Positions 33,773 to 41,455 of a stretch of 64,000 bases of DNA are shown piece after piece (position 1 is the stretch's first letter; each line of letters begins with the position of its first letter). Below the pieces are notes generated by a model. It had not been told where the DNA came from. It did not search any database and saw nothing but the letters and a program-made list of their open reading frames with translations. Both the position numbers and the translations under genes were made by a program. The stretch comes from Anaerolineales bacterium (GTDB lineage Bacteria > Chloroflexota > Anaerolineae > Aggregatilineales > J027): assembly GCA_020634155.1 (NCBI GenBank), contig JACKCI010000001.1:124001-188000 (forward strand), given 5' to 3'.

Positions 33773-34193
33773 GTGCGTTGTCCTTCGATTGATAGATGTC
33801 GTCCAATTGAAGACGGAGTTTTTGCGTGGAAGCGACCCCATAATTGACCGTTTGGGGTTTTCCATCAGGGTCTAAGATGAAGGTCGTTGGTAGACTCATC
33901 ACCCCCCAGCGTTGAGCGTCTTGGGGATGCTGGTCGGTATCAATTTGGATGATTTGAATATCCTGATAGTGCTGCTGGAGTTTTTCCAGCGCGGGTCGTT
34001 GCTGGAATCGACAGGCGGTGCAATGTTCAGCCGTAAAATACAAGACGGCTGGCCTCCCCGGAACAAAAGCGCTGAGAAGCGGGTCATGTGTCCCATGTTG
34101 CCGCACCCGCCATAGCATCCACCACCGCGAAGCTTGATAGGCCCCGACTGCCAGTGCTGCAATCGCTAAACTCAAAATGATTCGCTCAAACAT
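33762..34193 (-). CDS. Membrane-anchored thioredoxin-like protein
   Basis: A 143-residue protein with an N-terminal hydrophobic anchor (IILSLAIAALAVGAYQ) and a thioredoxin fold (about 40-135). The redox motif is CTAC in FTAEHCTACRFQ, and SLPTTFILD contains the cis-Pro. Orientation with the thioredoxin domain in or outside the cell cannot be settled; the WRVRQH after the anchor suggests that the domain could be cytosolic. The ATG at 34193 overlaps the stop of the DUF4395 gene, and its own end overlaps the moeZ start, so it is translationally coupled to the sulfur-carrier operon. DUF4395 plus thioredoxin pairs next to sulfur genes are common. Confidence 0.88.
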   Translation of the reverse strand: MFERIILSLAIAALAVGAYQASRWWMLWRVRQHGTHDPLLSAFVPGRPAVLYFTAEHCTACRFQQRPALEKLQQHYQDIQIIQIDTDQHPQDAQRWGVMSLPTTFILDPDGKPQTVNYGVASTQKLRLQLDDIYQSKDNAHGN

Positions 34194-34620
34194 GGCGCAC
34201 CTTAAAACCGAGGATATTGCGTTTACCGAGTTGATAATAGACAAAGCAGCCCGCGCAGAAACCCGCAAAGAGATTGAGGGCCGCCAGTCCAATCACCAGC
34301 CACGCTAAACCCCATCCTAACAACGACAAGTTACCCACCAGAGCCAGTGTTGAGGCCAAGGTAAAGACACCGCCTAGCCCTTGGGCAAAACGATGTGGCG
34401 CGGGGTCGTCAGCTTGGAAATCCGGCTTGACCCACCCTTGGGGCTTGAGCAGATGTTGATAGATGCGCTTGAATAGACCCGCCTGCGGAATAATAGTACC
34501 CATCAGCATGACGGCTGAGACGAAGGCGACCACCAGCGCAGCATTCAAGATGAAGGCCAGCAGCAAGAAGGCGATAATGAAAGCTTGGTTTACACGGAGG
34601 GCGCTGTGATCGACTTGCAT
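34186..34620 (-). CDS. DUF4395 membrane protein
   Basis: A 144-residue polytopic membrane protein of the DUF4395 family. It starts VDHSALRVNQ, has hydrophobic segments at about 12-45 and 80-125, and carries the characteristic LNLFAGFCAGCFVYY near residue 120, whose two cysteines suggest redox or sulfur chemistry. The function is not established for the family. Its stop overlaps the thioredoxin-like gene; its start follows the sulfur carrier gene by three bases, all in one operon. Confidence 0.88.
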   Translation of the reverse strand: MQVDHSALRVNQAFIIAFLLLAFILNAALVVAFVSAVMLMGTIIPQAGLFKRIYQHLLKPQGWVKPDFQADDPAPHRFAQGLGGVFTLASTLALVGNLSLLGWGLAWLVIGLAALNLFAGFCAGCFVYYQLGKRNILGFKVRHV

Positions 34621-34623
34621 GGG

Positions 34624-34893
34624 TTAGCCTCCGGCGATACTGGGGATAATCCGCAGTTTGTCGCTGGCACCGACTTCCGTGTCTAGGCCATCAAGGAAGC
34701 GAATATCCTCTTCACCGATAAACACATTCACGAAGTCTCGCAGTTTGTCATCGCTAAACAGGTGTTGGCGCAATTCAGGGAATTGTGTGGTGAGGTCATT
34801 GAGTACCTCACCAACATGAGCGCCGGAAACTTGCACTTCGGATTGTCCACCTGTATAGGCACGAAGCGGGGTCGGAATTTTGATACTTGCCAT
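34624..34893 (-). CDS. cysO: MoaD/ThiS-family sulfur carrier protein (CysO-like)
   Basis: An 89-residue ubiquitin-fold protein ending in the diagnostic Gly-Gly (IIPSIAGG). TPLRAYTGG and the central VNVFIGEEDIRFLDGLDT match CysO-type MoaD proteins. In the mycobacterial pathway the thiocarboxylated terminus supplies sulfur to CysM and the product is freed by the JAMM protease Mec. All three partners plus the activating enzyme are encoded here in one operon, which is why CysO is preferred to MoaD or ThiS. No other molybdopterin or thiamin genes are nearby. Confidence 0.92.
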   Translation of the reverse strand: MASIKIPTPLRAYTGGQSEVQVSGAHVGEVLNDLTTQFPELRQHLFSDDKLRDFVNVFIGEEDIRFLDGLDTEVGASDKLRIIPSIAGG

Positions 34894-34897
34894 TGAT

Positions 34898-35326
34898 TTA
34901 CTCCTTGATGGTTAGATTAGCTTCATTAAAGCGGCTGCGGTCATCAACCAGTTCCCAAAGACGGGTCTCAACCGCGTGACTGTTTTGAACAGATACAATC
35001 AGATAAGCAAAGTGGGGCCATGCGTGAACACGGTCAAATTCGGATGGCACGGCGGGGCTGTTGGGGTGAGAATGAAAATAGCCAACCAGCGTTAACCCGC
35101 GTGTATCAGCCTCATCCTCAATGCGCTGGAAAGTCCCGTCTTCAGCTAAGAAGCGATGAAATTGCTCCTCAGACGCAAAGACGTTTTGTACCGGATGAAC
35201 CTCAGTAACTACCCGCTGGTCTCCCGATAGGGTACCTACCAAGAAGCCGCCCCCTTCGTTGGGATAGGTGCCTTCAACATGGGCATGGATGATGTGGCGT
35301 AGGTCAGGTGAAAGCACAAGGTTCAT
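34898..35326 (-). CDS. mec: JAMM/Mov34 metalloprotease (Mec-like)
   Basis: A 142-residue zinc isopeptidase of the JAB/MPN+ family. The catalytic Glu lies in PNEGGGFLVG and the zinc motif HSHPNSPAVPSEFD fits HxHx7SxxD exactly. In the CysO pathway Mec removes cysteine from the C-terminus of the CysO-cysteine adduct, regenerating the carrier. The ATG overlaps the cysM stop by four bases and the gene ends four bases before cysO, so the order is cysM-mec-cysO. Confidence 0.93.
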   Translation of the reverse strand: MNLVLSPDLRHIIHAHVEGTYPNEGGGFLVGTLSGDQRVVTEVHPVQNVFASEEQFHRFLAEDGTFQRIEDEADTRGLTLVGYFHSHPNSPAVPSEFDRVHAWPHFAYLIVSVQNSHAVETRLWELVDDRSRFNEANLTIKE

Positions 35327-36258
35327 TTGACCGTCCAGAACTTCTCGGAGAGATATTTATAAGCATTATCGGGAAATACCGTTACAATGGTAGCGGATTC
35401 GCCCTGCTCGGCAAGACTTTCGGCAATCTGCACAGATGCGACCATCGCCGCCGCCGCGCTAATGCCGACCAAATAGCCCTCATCACGCGCCAAGCGACGG
35501 GCCATCTCATAACTGGCTTCGGTCTCAACTGCCATCTCGTAGTCCGCGAGAGTCTCATCATAGATACCCGGTTTAATGGCGGTTGGCATGTGTTTCAACC
35601 CTTCGAGGCCGTTGAATGGGGAATTAGGTTGAATCGAGATAGCCTGAATATGGCGGTTGAAAGCTTTGAGGCGGCGGGTCGTCCCCGTAAAGGTGCCACT
35701 GGTGCCGAGGCCCGCTACAAAGTGCGTAATGGTGCCCTCAGTTTGCTGCCAAATTTCGACGCCTGTGGTGTGGTAATGGGCCAGCCAATTGGCAGGATTG
35801 TTGTACTGGTTGGCATAAAAATAGCGGTCGGGTTCAGCCGCAGCCAACTCACGCACCGCTTCAATGGCCCCATCTGAACCTTCAAGGGGGTCGGTCAGAG
35901 TCAATTCTACCCCATAGGCTTGCAGGATAGCCAAACGCTCAGGGCTGGCATTACCCGGCACAAAGAGGCGGACACGATAACCCAGCGAGGCCCCAATCAT
36001 GGCATAGGCGATGCCGGTATTGCCACTGGTGCTATCGAGAATGACCTTGCTCGGTCGCAATGAGCCGTCAGCCTCAGCCGTTTGGATGATATTGAGGGCG
36101 GCGCGATCTTTGACGCTCCCCCCCGGATTGTACCATTCAGCCTTGGCCCAGATTTGGATATTGGCTGGTAGGTGGGCCGTAATGCGCCGAAAACCGACCA
36201 GCGGGGTATTACCGATTAACCTAGCGATGTCTGGTTGTGTGCTGATAGCGAGAGTCAT
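35323..36258 (-). CDS. cysM: Cysteine synthase, CysM-type (sulfur carrier-dependent)
   Basis: A 311-residue PLP enzyme of the cysteine synthase family. The PLP lysine is in WYNPGGSVKDRAA, the substrate loop is DSTSGNTGIAYA and the phosphate-binding loop is GLGTSGTFTGT. Together with CysO and Mec it fits mycobacterial CysM, which uses O-phosphoserine and CysO thiocarboxylate and resists oxidative stress better than the sulfide route. GAGGAG precedes the ATG at 36258. A long leader of about 285 bases with a T-box-like element and terminator controls the operon (see the regulatory entries). Confidence 0.94.
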   Translation of the reverse strand: MTLAISTQPDIARLIGNTPLVGFRRITAHLPANIQIWAKAEWYNPGGSVKDRAALNIIQTAEADGSLRPSKVILDSTSGNTGIAYAMIGASLGYRVRLFVPGNASPERLAILQAYGVELTLTDPLEGSDGAIEAVRELAAAEPDRYFYANQYNNPANWLAHYHTTGVEIWQQTEGTITHFVAGLGTSGTFTGTTRRLKAFNRHIQAISIQPNSPFNGLEGLKHMPTAIKPGIYDETLADYEMAVETEASYEMARRLARDEGYLVGISAAAAMVASVQIAESLAEQGESATIVTVFPDNAYKYLSEKFWTVK

Positions 36259-36275
36259 ATTGGCTCCTCAACTAA

Positions 36276-36369
36276 AAAGAACCAGCAGGCAGAAAAAATG
36301 GAACGCCCTAAATACTGAACGGGTTTTTCCCGTCAGGGGCGTTCCACCTTATTCGCTTACTGGTTCTTT
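36276..36369 (-). repeat. Ten-base inverted repeat enclosing the cysM leader terminator
   Basis: AAAGAACCAG (36369-36360 on the minus strand) upstream is perfectly complementary to CTGGTTCTTT (36285-36276) downstream of the terminator. In the transcript the two could pair and enclose the whole T-box/terminator region, close to the ribosome-binding site. Confidence 0.6.
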
Positions 36370-36480
36370 CGCTTTTACTTGATGTGTTCTATGCGCTTAG
36401 GTGCTAACGTCCCTGAGTATCACACATACAACACATACACATGCTAAATGGCATGGTTGGTTTCCTAGTTAGGTTTTGCT
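36291..36480 (-). promoter_or_regulatory. Candidate T-box riboswitch leader of cysM
   Basis: The minus-strand leader contains GAATAAGGTGGAACGCC (around 36354-36338), close to the T-box consensus with UGGN bulge, merging into the 5' arm of a terminator hairpin exactly as in T-box elements. The bulge reads UGGA; A at the variable position would pair with a U discriminator, which tRNA-Cys normally has. A Stem I and specifier loop could not be drawn with confidence; short helices CATGC/GCATG (36449-36434 region) and ATGTGTT/AACACAT are visible upstream. Regulation of a cysteine operon by uncharged tRNA-Cys would make biological sense. The call is inference from one motif plus context. Confidence 0.5.
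36293..36346 (-). terminator. Leader terminator of the cysM operon
   Basis: Outer ten-base perfect stem TGGAACGCCC/GGGCGTTCCA (36346-36337 with 36308-36299), inner stem CTGACGGG/CCCGTTCAG around AAAAA, then six T at 36298-36293. It lies 35 bases before the cysM start, so it acts in the leader, not at a gene end. Confidence 0.85.
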
Positions 36481-36506
36481 TGTTTAGTCGTAGACTTGAC
36501 CACTTT

Positions 36507-36536
36507 AGTGTCGCATATCTTACCCACCATTGTCAA
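36507..36536 (-). promoter_or_regulatory. Possible promoter for the cysM leader
   Basis: Perfect TTGACA (36536-36531 on the minus strand) followed after 18 bases by the weak -10 GACACT (36512-36507) preceded by TATGC. Transcription from here would produce the whole T-box-like leader. Confidence 0.35.
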
Positions 36537-36544
36537 CAGCAGGT

Positions 36545-37981
36545 TCAACAGGAAAAATTACCGCTGACACCCGACCCCACTGGAATGATACATTCAGGCG
36601 AGAATGCCCCAATTTGTCCTTTTTCATCAATGGCTGCCACCGCAAAAGCCTCAAAATTACTCAGGCCGGGCCATGTGAAACTCGTGACTTGGCTAGGAAT
36701 TACTTGGTCATAGACCAGTGAACCGGGGTAACGCAAAGCGATTAAATAGCGGGTAGCCCCTCGACTCGGTAGCCACTCCATCCGCCAATTGGTGGTGTCA
36801 ATACTGATATTCGTGGGCGCGTTGGGGCCATCAGCCAGAATGAGGAGGCTGGCAAGGGTTACTTGGGTCACTCTTCGCATATAAGCCCCATCAATGTCAT
36901 CAGTATTGTCACGGGTATTATGGGTGCGAGAGGCATCGTCCTCTTGCTCAATCAAGCGAATGGCAGGAAAGCCCGCCTCACTGAACGTTTCATGGTCACT
37001 CCAGCGCCCCGGACGGTCAATCGTCTTCTGCACATTGACGGTCATATCCTGCACAAAATATTGGCTGGCGAATTCAATTTGGCGGGCCATCTGACGCGAG
37101 ACCGATTCGTTAGGCGGGGCCGAATAGACGCGCATCTGGTTATCATAGCGCTCCCCATTGGGGCCTGTAGGACTACCCACAATATCAAGATTAAGCATGG
37201 CCTTGAGTTGGATGTTGTTGGCTTGAATATAATCGGTCAGAAAGGCGTTGCTGCCATATTTACCCAATTCCTCGCCCGCGAACAACACAAACATGATGGT
37301 CGCACGGTGGGGTTGTTCAGCGAGGATACGGGCCAATTCTAAAACGACCGCTACCCCTGAGCCATTATCATTCGCTCCCGGCTGATAACTGGTGCCGTTG
37401 GTGATGTCGGCACTGGCTACGGTGTCGTAGTGGGCACCAATCATGATAATGCCCGCTTCGCCATCCGTGCCATTAATAAACATCACCACGTTATCCGCCA
37501 GCACATCGCCCCCATTAAAGGGAAAGCTAAATTGATGCGGGAATACGCCGATACGGGCTTCGGGATGCTCAGTCTGGATTTTGTAAAACTCTGCGAGCAG
37601 ATAATCACGAGCCGCGTAGACCCCTTTGCTAGGGGATGGCTCCGACATGGCATGGCGATTTTGAAAGGTAACCAGTGCATCAACGGTGTTCAACAGGCGG
37701 TTACTTTCCACCAGTTCTAATTGAGCTAGCAAGGTGGGGTTGGTCGGAACTTGGGGCGTGATTCCCGTTGGCAGCGCAGGTGGGCCTTGGGTTGGAACTC
37801 CGCCTGAATCAGGTAGAGGTGAGGGCTGAAGCACGGTTGCTGCTGGCTCAACAGGCCCTTGGGGGGTAATGGTGGACATTGGAGTGCGGGGTGGGATGGT
37901 CGGCGGTGCCTCTGCTGTTAATGAGCAGGCCAATGTTCCAATAACAAGAATCAGGAATATGATAAATGGCTTATTCGTCAT
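36545..37981 (-). CDS. Secreted M28 family aminopeptidase (lipoprotein)
   Basis: A 478-residue zinc metallopeptidase. The signal peptide ends in a lipobox (LVIGTLAC), and a Thr/Pro-rich linker runs to about residue 75, so the enzyme is anchored outside the membrane. The M28 core shows GAHYDTV (His/Asp), GANDNGSGVAVVLELAR (bridging Asp), FAGEELGKYGS (Glu pair), NLDIVG (Asp) and WSDHETFSEAGFPAIRL (His). A fibronectin-like segment follows to the end (ISIDTTNWRMEWLPSRGATRYLIALRYPG split over residues 390-430). An in-frame TTG lies 18 bases upstream; ATG 37981 is preferred. It ends where the cysM promoter begins. Confidence 0.92.
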   Translation of the reverse strand: MTNKPFIIFLILVIGTLACSLTAEAPPTIPPRTPMSTITPQGPVEPAATVLQPSPLPDSGGVPTQGPPALPTGITPQVPTNPTLLAQLELVESNRLLNTVDALVTFQNRHAMSEPSPSKGVYAARDYLLAEFYKIQTEHPEARIGVFPHQFSFPFNGGDVLADNVVMFINGTDGEAGIIMIGAHYDTVASADITNGTSYQPGANDNGSGVAVVLELARILAEQPHRATIMFVLFAGEELGKYGSNAFLTDYIQANNIQLKAMLNLDIVGSPTGPNGERYDNQMRVYSAPPNESVSRQMARQIEFASQYFVQDMTVNVQKTIDRPGRWSDHETFSEAGFPAIRLIEQEDDASRTHNTRDNTDDIDGAYMRRVTQVTLASLLILADGPNAPTNISIDTTNWRMEWLPSRGATRYLIALRYPGSLVYDQVIPSQVTSFTWPGLSNFEAFAVAAIDEKGQIGAFSPECIIPVGSGVSGNFSC

Positions 37982-38064
37982 GTACTCTATTGTATCCAAA
38001 TGAAAGCGTTGTGTGCTGGACGGTTTGCCTACCGCTGCACTATCTTAGCATCTCGGTCTCGATA

Positions 38065-38093
38065 TTGACAGGGATACCTGTTTCCGATAAAAC
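38065..38093 (+). promoter_or_regulatory. Promoter of rpmG
   Basis: Perfect -35 TTGACA (38065-38070), 17-base spacer and TAAAAC (38088-38093). Expected start near 38100, 22 bases before the L33 ATG. Confidence 0.6.
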
Positions 38094-38121
38094 TATGGGA
38101 GCAATCAACGGAGAGTTTACC

Positions 38122-38286
38122 ATGGCGAAGAAGAAGAAAGACCGTTCGTGGGTTCGCATGGTCAGCACCGAAAGCAGCCACGTGTATTATACCGAGAAGA
38201 ACAAACGGAATGATACGGGGCGCATGGAGCTGAAAAAATATGATCCCACTTTACGGCGGCATGTTCTTTATCGGGAAAGCAAATAG
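38122..38286 (+). CDS. rpmG: 50S ribosomal protein L33
   Basis: A 54-residue basic protein of the large ribosomal subunit: AKKKKDRSWVRMVSTESS, YYTEKNKRND, RMELKKYDPTLRRH are standard bL33 features. The CxxC zinc motifs of the C+ form are replaced (VRMVST and no C-terminal pair), so this is a zinc-independent paralogue type. GGAGAG six bases before ATG 38122 fixes the start. It has its own promoter and terminator and is not beside secE/nusG, the common place for rpmG. Confidence 0.92.
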   Translation: MAKKKKDRSWVRMVSTESSHVYYTEKNKRNDTGRMELKKYDPTLRRHVLYRESK

Positions 38287-38297
38287 CAATCCCTGAA

Positions 38298-38327
38298 ACG
38301 GCGGCAAATTCATGTCGTCGTTTTTTA
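38298..38327 (+). terminator. Rho-independent terminator after rpmG
   Basis: Nine-base stem ACGGCGGCA/TGTCGTCGT (38298-38306 with 38313-38321, two G-U pairs), six-base loop, run of T from 38321. It slightly overlaps the convergent gene's end at 38325. Confidence 0.8.
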
Positions 38328-40139
38328 TTCCCCGATGACAGGCCACTGACATAACACCTCATTACACCATGCCGCCAATGGCTCAGTAGGCGTTTGATAG
38401 TAATAGACTTTAACCCCAATCTCAGACGCTTGGGACTCTGTTATAGCCAATTTGCGCTCATCAAATATTAACTCCTCGGCCTCCCATGTCGAGGTGGGGT
38501 TGAGGCGTATCAGGCGTGAATCGTCTTGATTGGTGAGCAGATTTCCATTCGCATCTAGCGCAAACACAGAGACACTATAGTCAAGGGGTGGGCGCTCAGT
38601 GACGCCCCAAATTAGCTGGATGATGGCGTTATTAGACTCATAGCGAAGCGTGGCTTTATGCAAGATAAACCAGTCCCCAAAGCGTGCTAATGGGGTATCC
38701 GGTATCTGGTCGAAGCGATAAGCATAGATTTGGTCACCTGCATGGGCAGTTGGGATAGCAGCGGTACGCTGAAAGCCGCTTTCCCGAAAAACGCCTGAAT
38801 AGAAGGCTTGGTCAACGGGGTCAGTTTTCCAGTAGATTAGCCAGAAAGCATCCTGACTGGCTAAATAATTAAACAAATAGCCATAAATATCTTCCCCATA
38901 GTTATCAATTGACTCGCGGATGGAGAGCCAAGGGGTTGAGGTACCCATTTGACGCTGGATATAGTAGCGGGCGGGAAAATCACCTACCCATATATCCATC
39001 AGAATCGGCTCATCAGGGTTATGATAATCCGTCACGGTCTGGACAACCTCACGCCAAGGGGGTTTGAGTTGGCGGGTATCCACGCTGGTGAGGGCTACTA
39101 CGCATAGCACACTCACCATGAAGGCCCGCACACTCGGCTGTAAATTGGCGAGGCCATGCCCCACCAACAAGGCAATTGCAGGCGTAACCACAATGAAGTT
39201 GCGGATGGTCAAGAACTGATTGCGCTCATTGAGATAGGCCGTCATGAAAATATAGCTCGCCAGCCAGCCCACGGTGAATAGCGTCGGGCTAAGGGGTTGC
39301 CAGCGTACACGGGTTTGATTACGGGGATAAGTTATCCAAACCAAACCCAACGCAAGTAGCGCAAGGGTTAATCCATATTGCTTGCCGATAAGGGCATCAC
39401 GCACCATCACATAAGTTTGATGGTTATTGGGCAAGGCGTTAAGGTAGTAGAGTGGGGTTTCCCAGCGAACTTGATTCTGGCGGATGACAATGGGTAGCCA
39501 AGGCAGAAACGCCGTGCAGATAGCCCCAAAGTGGAAGAAGTCCCACCAGAGGCGCTTGAGCGGACGCACCGTAATGACCATGTGCAGCGCTTGACAAATC
39601 AATACAAAACCGCCGAGATAGTGTGAGTAGAGCAAAGCAGAGGAAGTCAGCACATAGCCAAAGCGGGTGGCACGGCTTGGGTTTGGGGACTGAACCAAGC
39701 GAAAGTAATACCATGTGGATAGGATAATCAAGGTGGTCAGTTGGGCATAATGGCGCACATCTTGAGAGAGGTCAATATGGTGGTCAGAAAGGGCTAGAAA
39801 CAAAGCCGCCATTAGGCCTGTCATAGGGTGAAAGAGTTGCCGCCCCAATTGATAGATACCCGCCACCGCAATGATACCCGTAAGAACCGATAACATCCGC
39901 AGGGCAAACTCGGTATCACCCGCAATATCTCGCCAAAGATGAATCAACACAAAATAGAGCGGTGGGTGCTGATCGACGGCCATACGCTGTACAACATCAG
40001 AAACAGTCGGCCCTTGGGCGAGTACCAGTGTCCAGCCTTCATCTTCCCAAAGGCTGCGAGTATCCAACTGATTGAGGCGGGTAGCGCTGGCAAGAAGCAA
40101 CACCAACACCATCGGCCACCAAATGCGCCATTGCCTCAC
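38325..40139 (-). CDS. GT39-family membrane glycosyltransferase
   Basis: A 604-residue GT-C enzyme with an N-terminal span, the acidic catalytic motif LWEDEGWT in the first outer loop, DQHPPLYFVLIHLW (HPP motif) and about eleven to twelve spans to residue 360. A soluble tail of about 230 residues follows, including a beta-rich final domain. Such enzymes transfer sugars from polyprenyl-phosphate donors to lipids, glycans or proteins outside the membrane; the acceptor is unknown. It overlaps the end of the unknown gene at 40136-41446 by four bases, so the two are co-translated. Confidence 0.9.
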   Translation of the reverse strand: MRQWRIWWPMVLVLLLASATRLNQLDTRSLWEDEGWTLVLAQGPTVSDVVQRMAVDQHPPLYFVLIHLWRDIAGDTEFALRMLSVLTGIIAVAGIYQLGRQLFHPMTGLMAALFLALSDHHIDLSQDVRHYAQLTTLIILSTWYYFRLVQSPNPSRATRFGYVLTSSALLYSHYLGGFVLICQALHMVITVRPLKRLWWDFFHFGAICTAFLPWLPIVIRQNQVRWETPLYYLNALPNNHQTYVMVRDALIGKQYGLTLALLALGLVWITYPRNQTRVRWQPLSPTLFTVGWLASYIFMTAYLNERNQFLTIRNFIVVTPAIALLVGHGLANLQPSVRAFMVSVLCVVALTSVDTRQLKPPWREVVQTVTDYHNPDEPILMDIWVGDFPARYYIQRQMGTSTPWLSIRESIDNYGEDIYGYLFNYLASQDAFWLIYWKTDPVDQAFYSGVFRESGFQRTAAIPTAHAGDQIYAYRFDQIPDTPLARFGDWFILHKATLRYESNNAIIQLIWGVTERPPLDYSVSVFALDANGNLLTNQDDSRLIRLNPTSTWEAEELIFDERKLAITESQASEIGVKVYYYQTPTEPLAAWCNEVLCQWPVIGE

Positions 40140-41446
40140 TGGTAGCTTTCCAGCCCACGCTCAATAAGGTGATTGGTCATTTCAAAAATGAACTGATTGC
40201 CTTCATCACGTTCACCCCCGCGTTGTTCCAGTGCGCGGGAGATCATGAACAACGTATCGCGGACTTGTTCACGCGGCATTGTCACACGGGCGTTGGCGAT
40301 AACACCTGCGGTAATCAAGGGTAAGTAGGTGCGTGCAAACGTCAACTGCTGACCGCCAATGAGCGCATCGACAATAGAGTTAGCGTAATCTTGAATTTCT
40401 TCTGGGCTGCCAAAATTCTCATGGGTGACCGTACTGGTCATAGTAAAGGCAAGTTTGATCGTGTCTTCGAGCAAGGTCGGAAAGACCTGTTTACAAATCA
40501 AAAACACAGGTTGAGCAGCGAGGCGTTTGTCTTGCATGAGAATCCGAGCGACTTGCTTAAACCAATTGGGCAAATCATCGACATTGCCTCCGATACGGGC
40601 TTGTTCCGCTGCCCGCTCAACAGCAAGCACCAGTATTTTGGTGATGAAGATCGCCTCAGCAACATGGATTGGGTAAGTGGCTTGTTTAAAGTATTCCTGT
40701 ACTGTTTGGAGGATGGGCTTAAACAAAGCGTCACGTGTGAAGTGAGGCAAAAGTTGTGCGAGTTCGGCCTGTACCCGCTGGATAATCACGCTGTCATCAA
40801 GATAATCGCGCATGCTCCAGAGGCTAACCCAGCCGGGCTTGAGTTCACGTAAACTAGCGAGTCCACCGGGTGGCTCAATGGCGAAAGTGTCTTGTAGAAC
40901 ATTCTTGCCGCCTTGCATAGAAAAGGAAAGCGTTTGTAAGCCCGTAATATCTTGTTGCACCTTGTCATCAAGTGTCGATTTAGTGAAAGTACCACCACCT
41001 TGAGGTAAGCGTACCAAATTCGCTTGGCGCGAAATTCGTTTAACCTCAAGGAGTTTCATTTTTAATTCGTAGTGGTCATGGGGGGTAGTCTTGGGAGAAC
41101 AAGAAATCGGGATAGTAATATAACCGACTTCAGCAGGTTGCAGCCCCACCTTGATACGAGGGCTACCCGTGAAGAACATATTCTTTTGCTTTTTGATGTC
41201 GTGTGCAGGGAATTCAACCTCTACCCGCACATCAACCTCAACATCAACCATACTTTGAATTAGGAGTACCGCTTCAAAAGAGTGTCCCGCTTTGACACGA
41301 TCAGGACGGGTACTAACAGCGCACTGAATATCACTAACTTGACGACGTGGGCCACCCGTAATAGAGCCAAGGATGTCAGGGTAATTTGGAGTTTGCGGTG
41401 CGTTTTTCATCTTAATAAATGGGGTGCCACTAAAGATTGCACCCAT
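40136..41446 (-). CDS. Beta-rich plus helical protein of unknown function
   Basis: About 436 residues, no membrane span. Residues about 40-145 look like an immunoglobulin/arrestin-like beta sandwich (AGHSFEAVLLIQSMVDVEVDV, VGYITIPISCSP). Residues 210-436 are mostly helical, ending in ERGLESYQ. I recognise no enzymatic motif. The start is uncertain: ATG 41446 directly abuts AAAGGAG with no spacing, while ATG 41410 (MKNAPQ) lacks a good Shine-Dalgarno. It sits nine bases after the TIR-like membrane protein gene and overlaps the glycosyltransferase gene, so the three form one operon. Confidence 0.7.
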   Translation of the reverse strand: MGAIFSGTPFIKMKNAPQTPNYPDILGSITGGPRRQVSDIQCAVSTRPDRVKAGHSFEAVLLIQSMVDVEVDVRVEVEFPAHDIKKQKNMFFTGSPRIKVGLQPAEVGYITIPISCSPKTTPHDHYELKMKLLEVKRISRQANLVRLPQGGGTFTKSTLDDKVQQDITGLQTLSFSMQGGKNVLQDTFAIEPPGGLASLRELKPGWVSLWSMRDYLDDSVIIQRVQAELAQLLPHFTRDALFKPILQTVQEYFKQATYPIHVAEAIFITKILVLAVERAAEQARIGGNVDDLPNWFKQVARILMQDKRLAAQPVFLICKQVFPTLLEDTIKLAFTMTSTVTHENFGSPEEIQDYANSIVDALIGGQQLTFARTYLPLITAGVIANARVTMPREQVRDTLFMISRALEQRGGERDEGNQFIFEMTNHLIERGLESYQ

Positions 41447-41455
41447 CTCCTTTCG

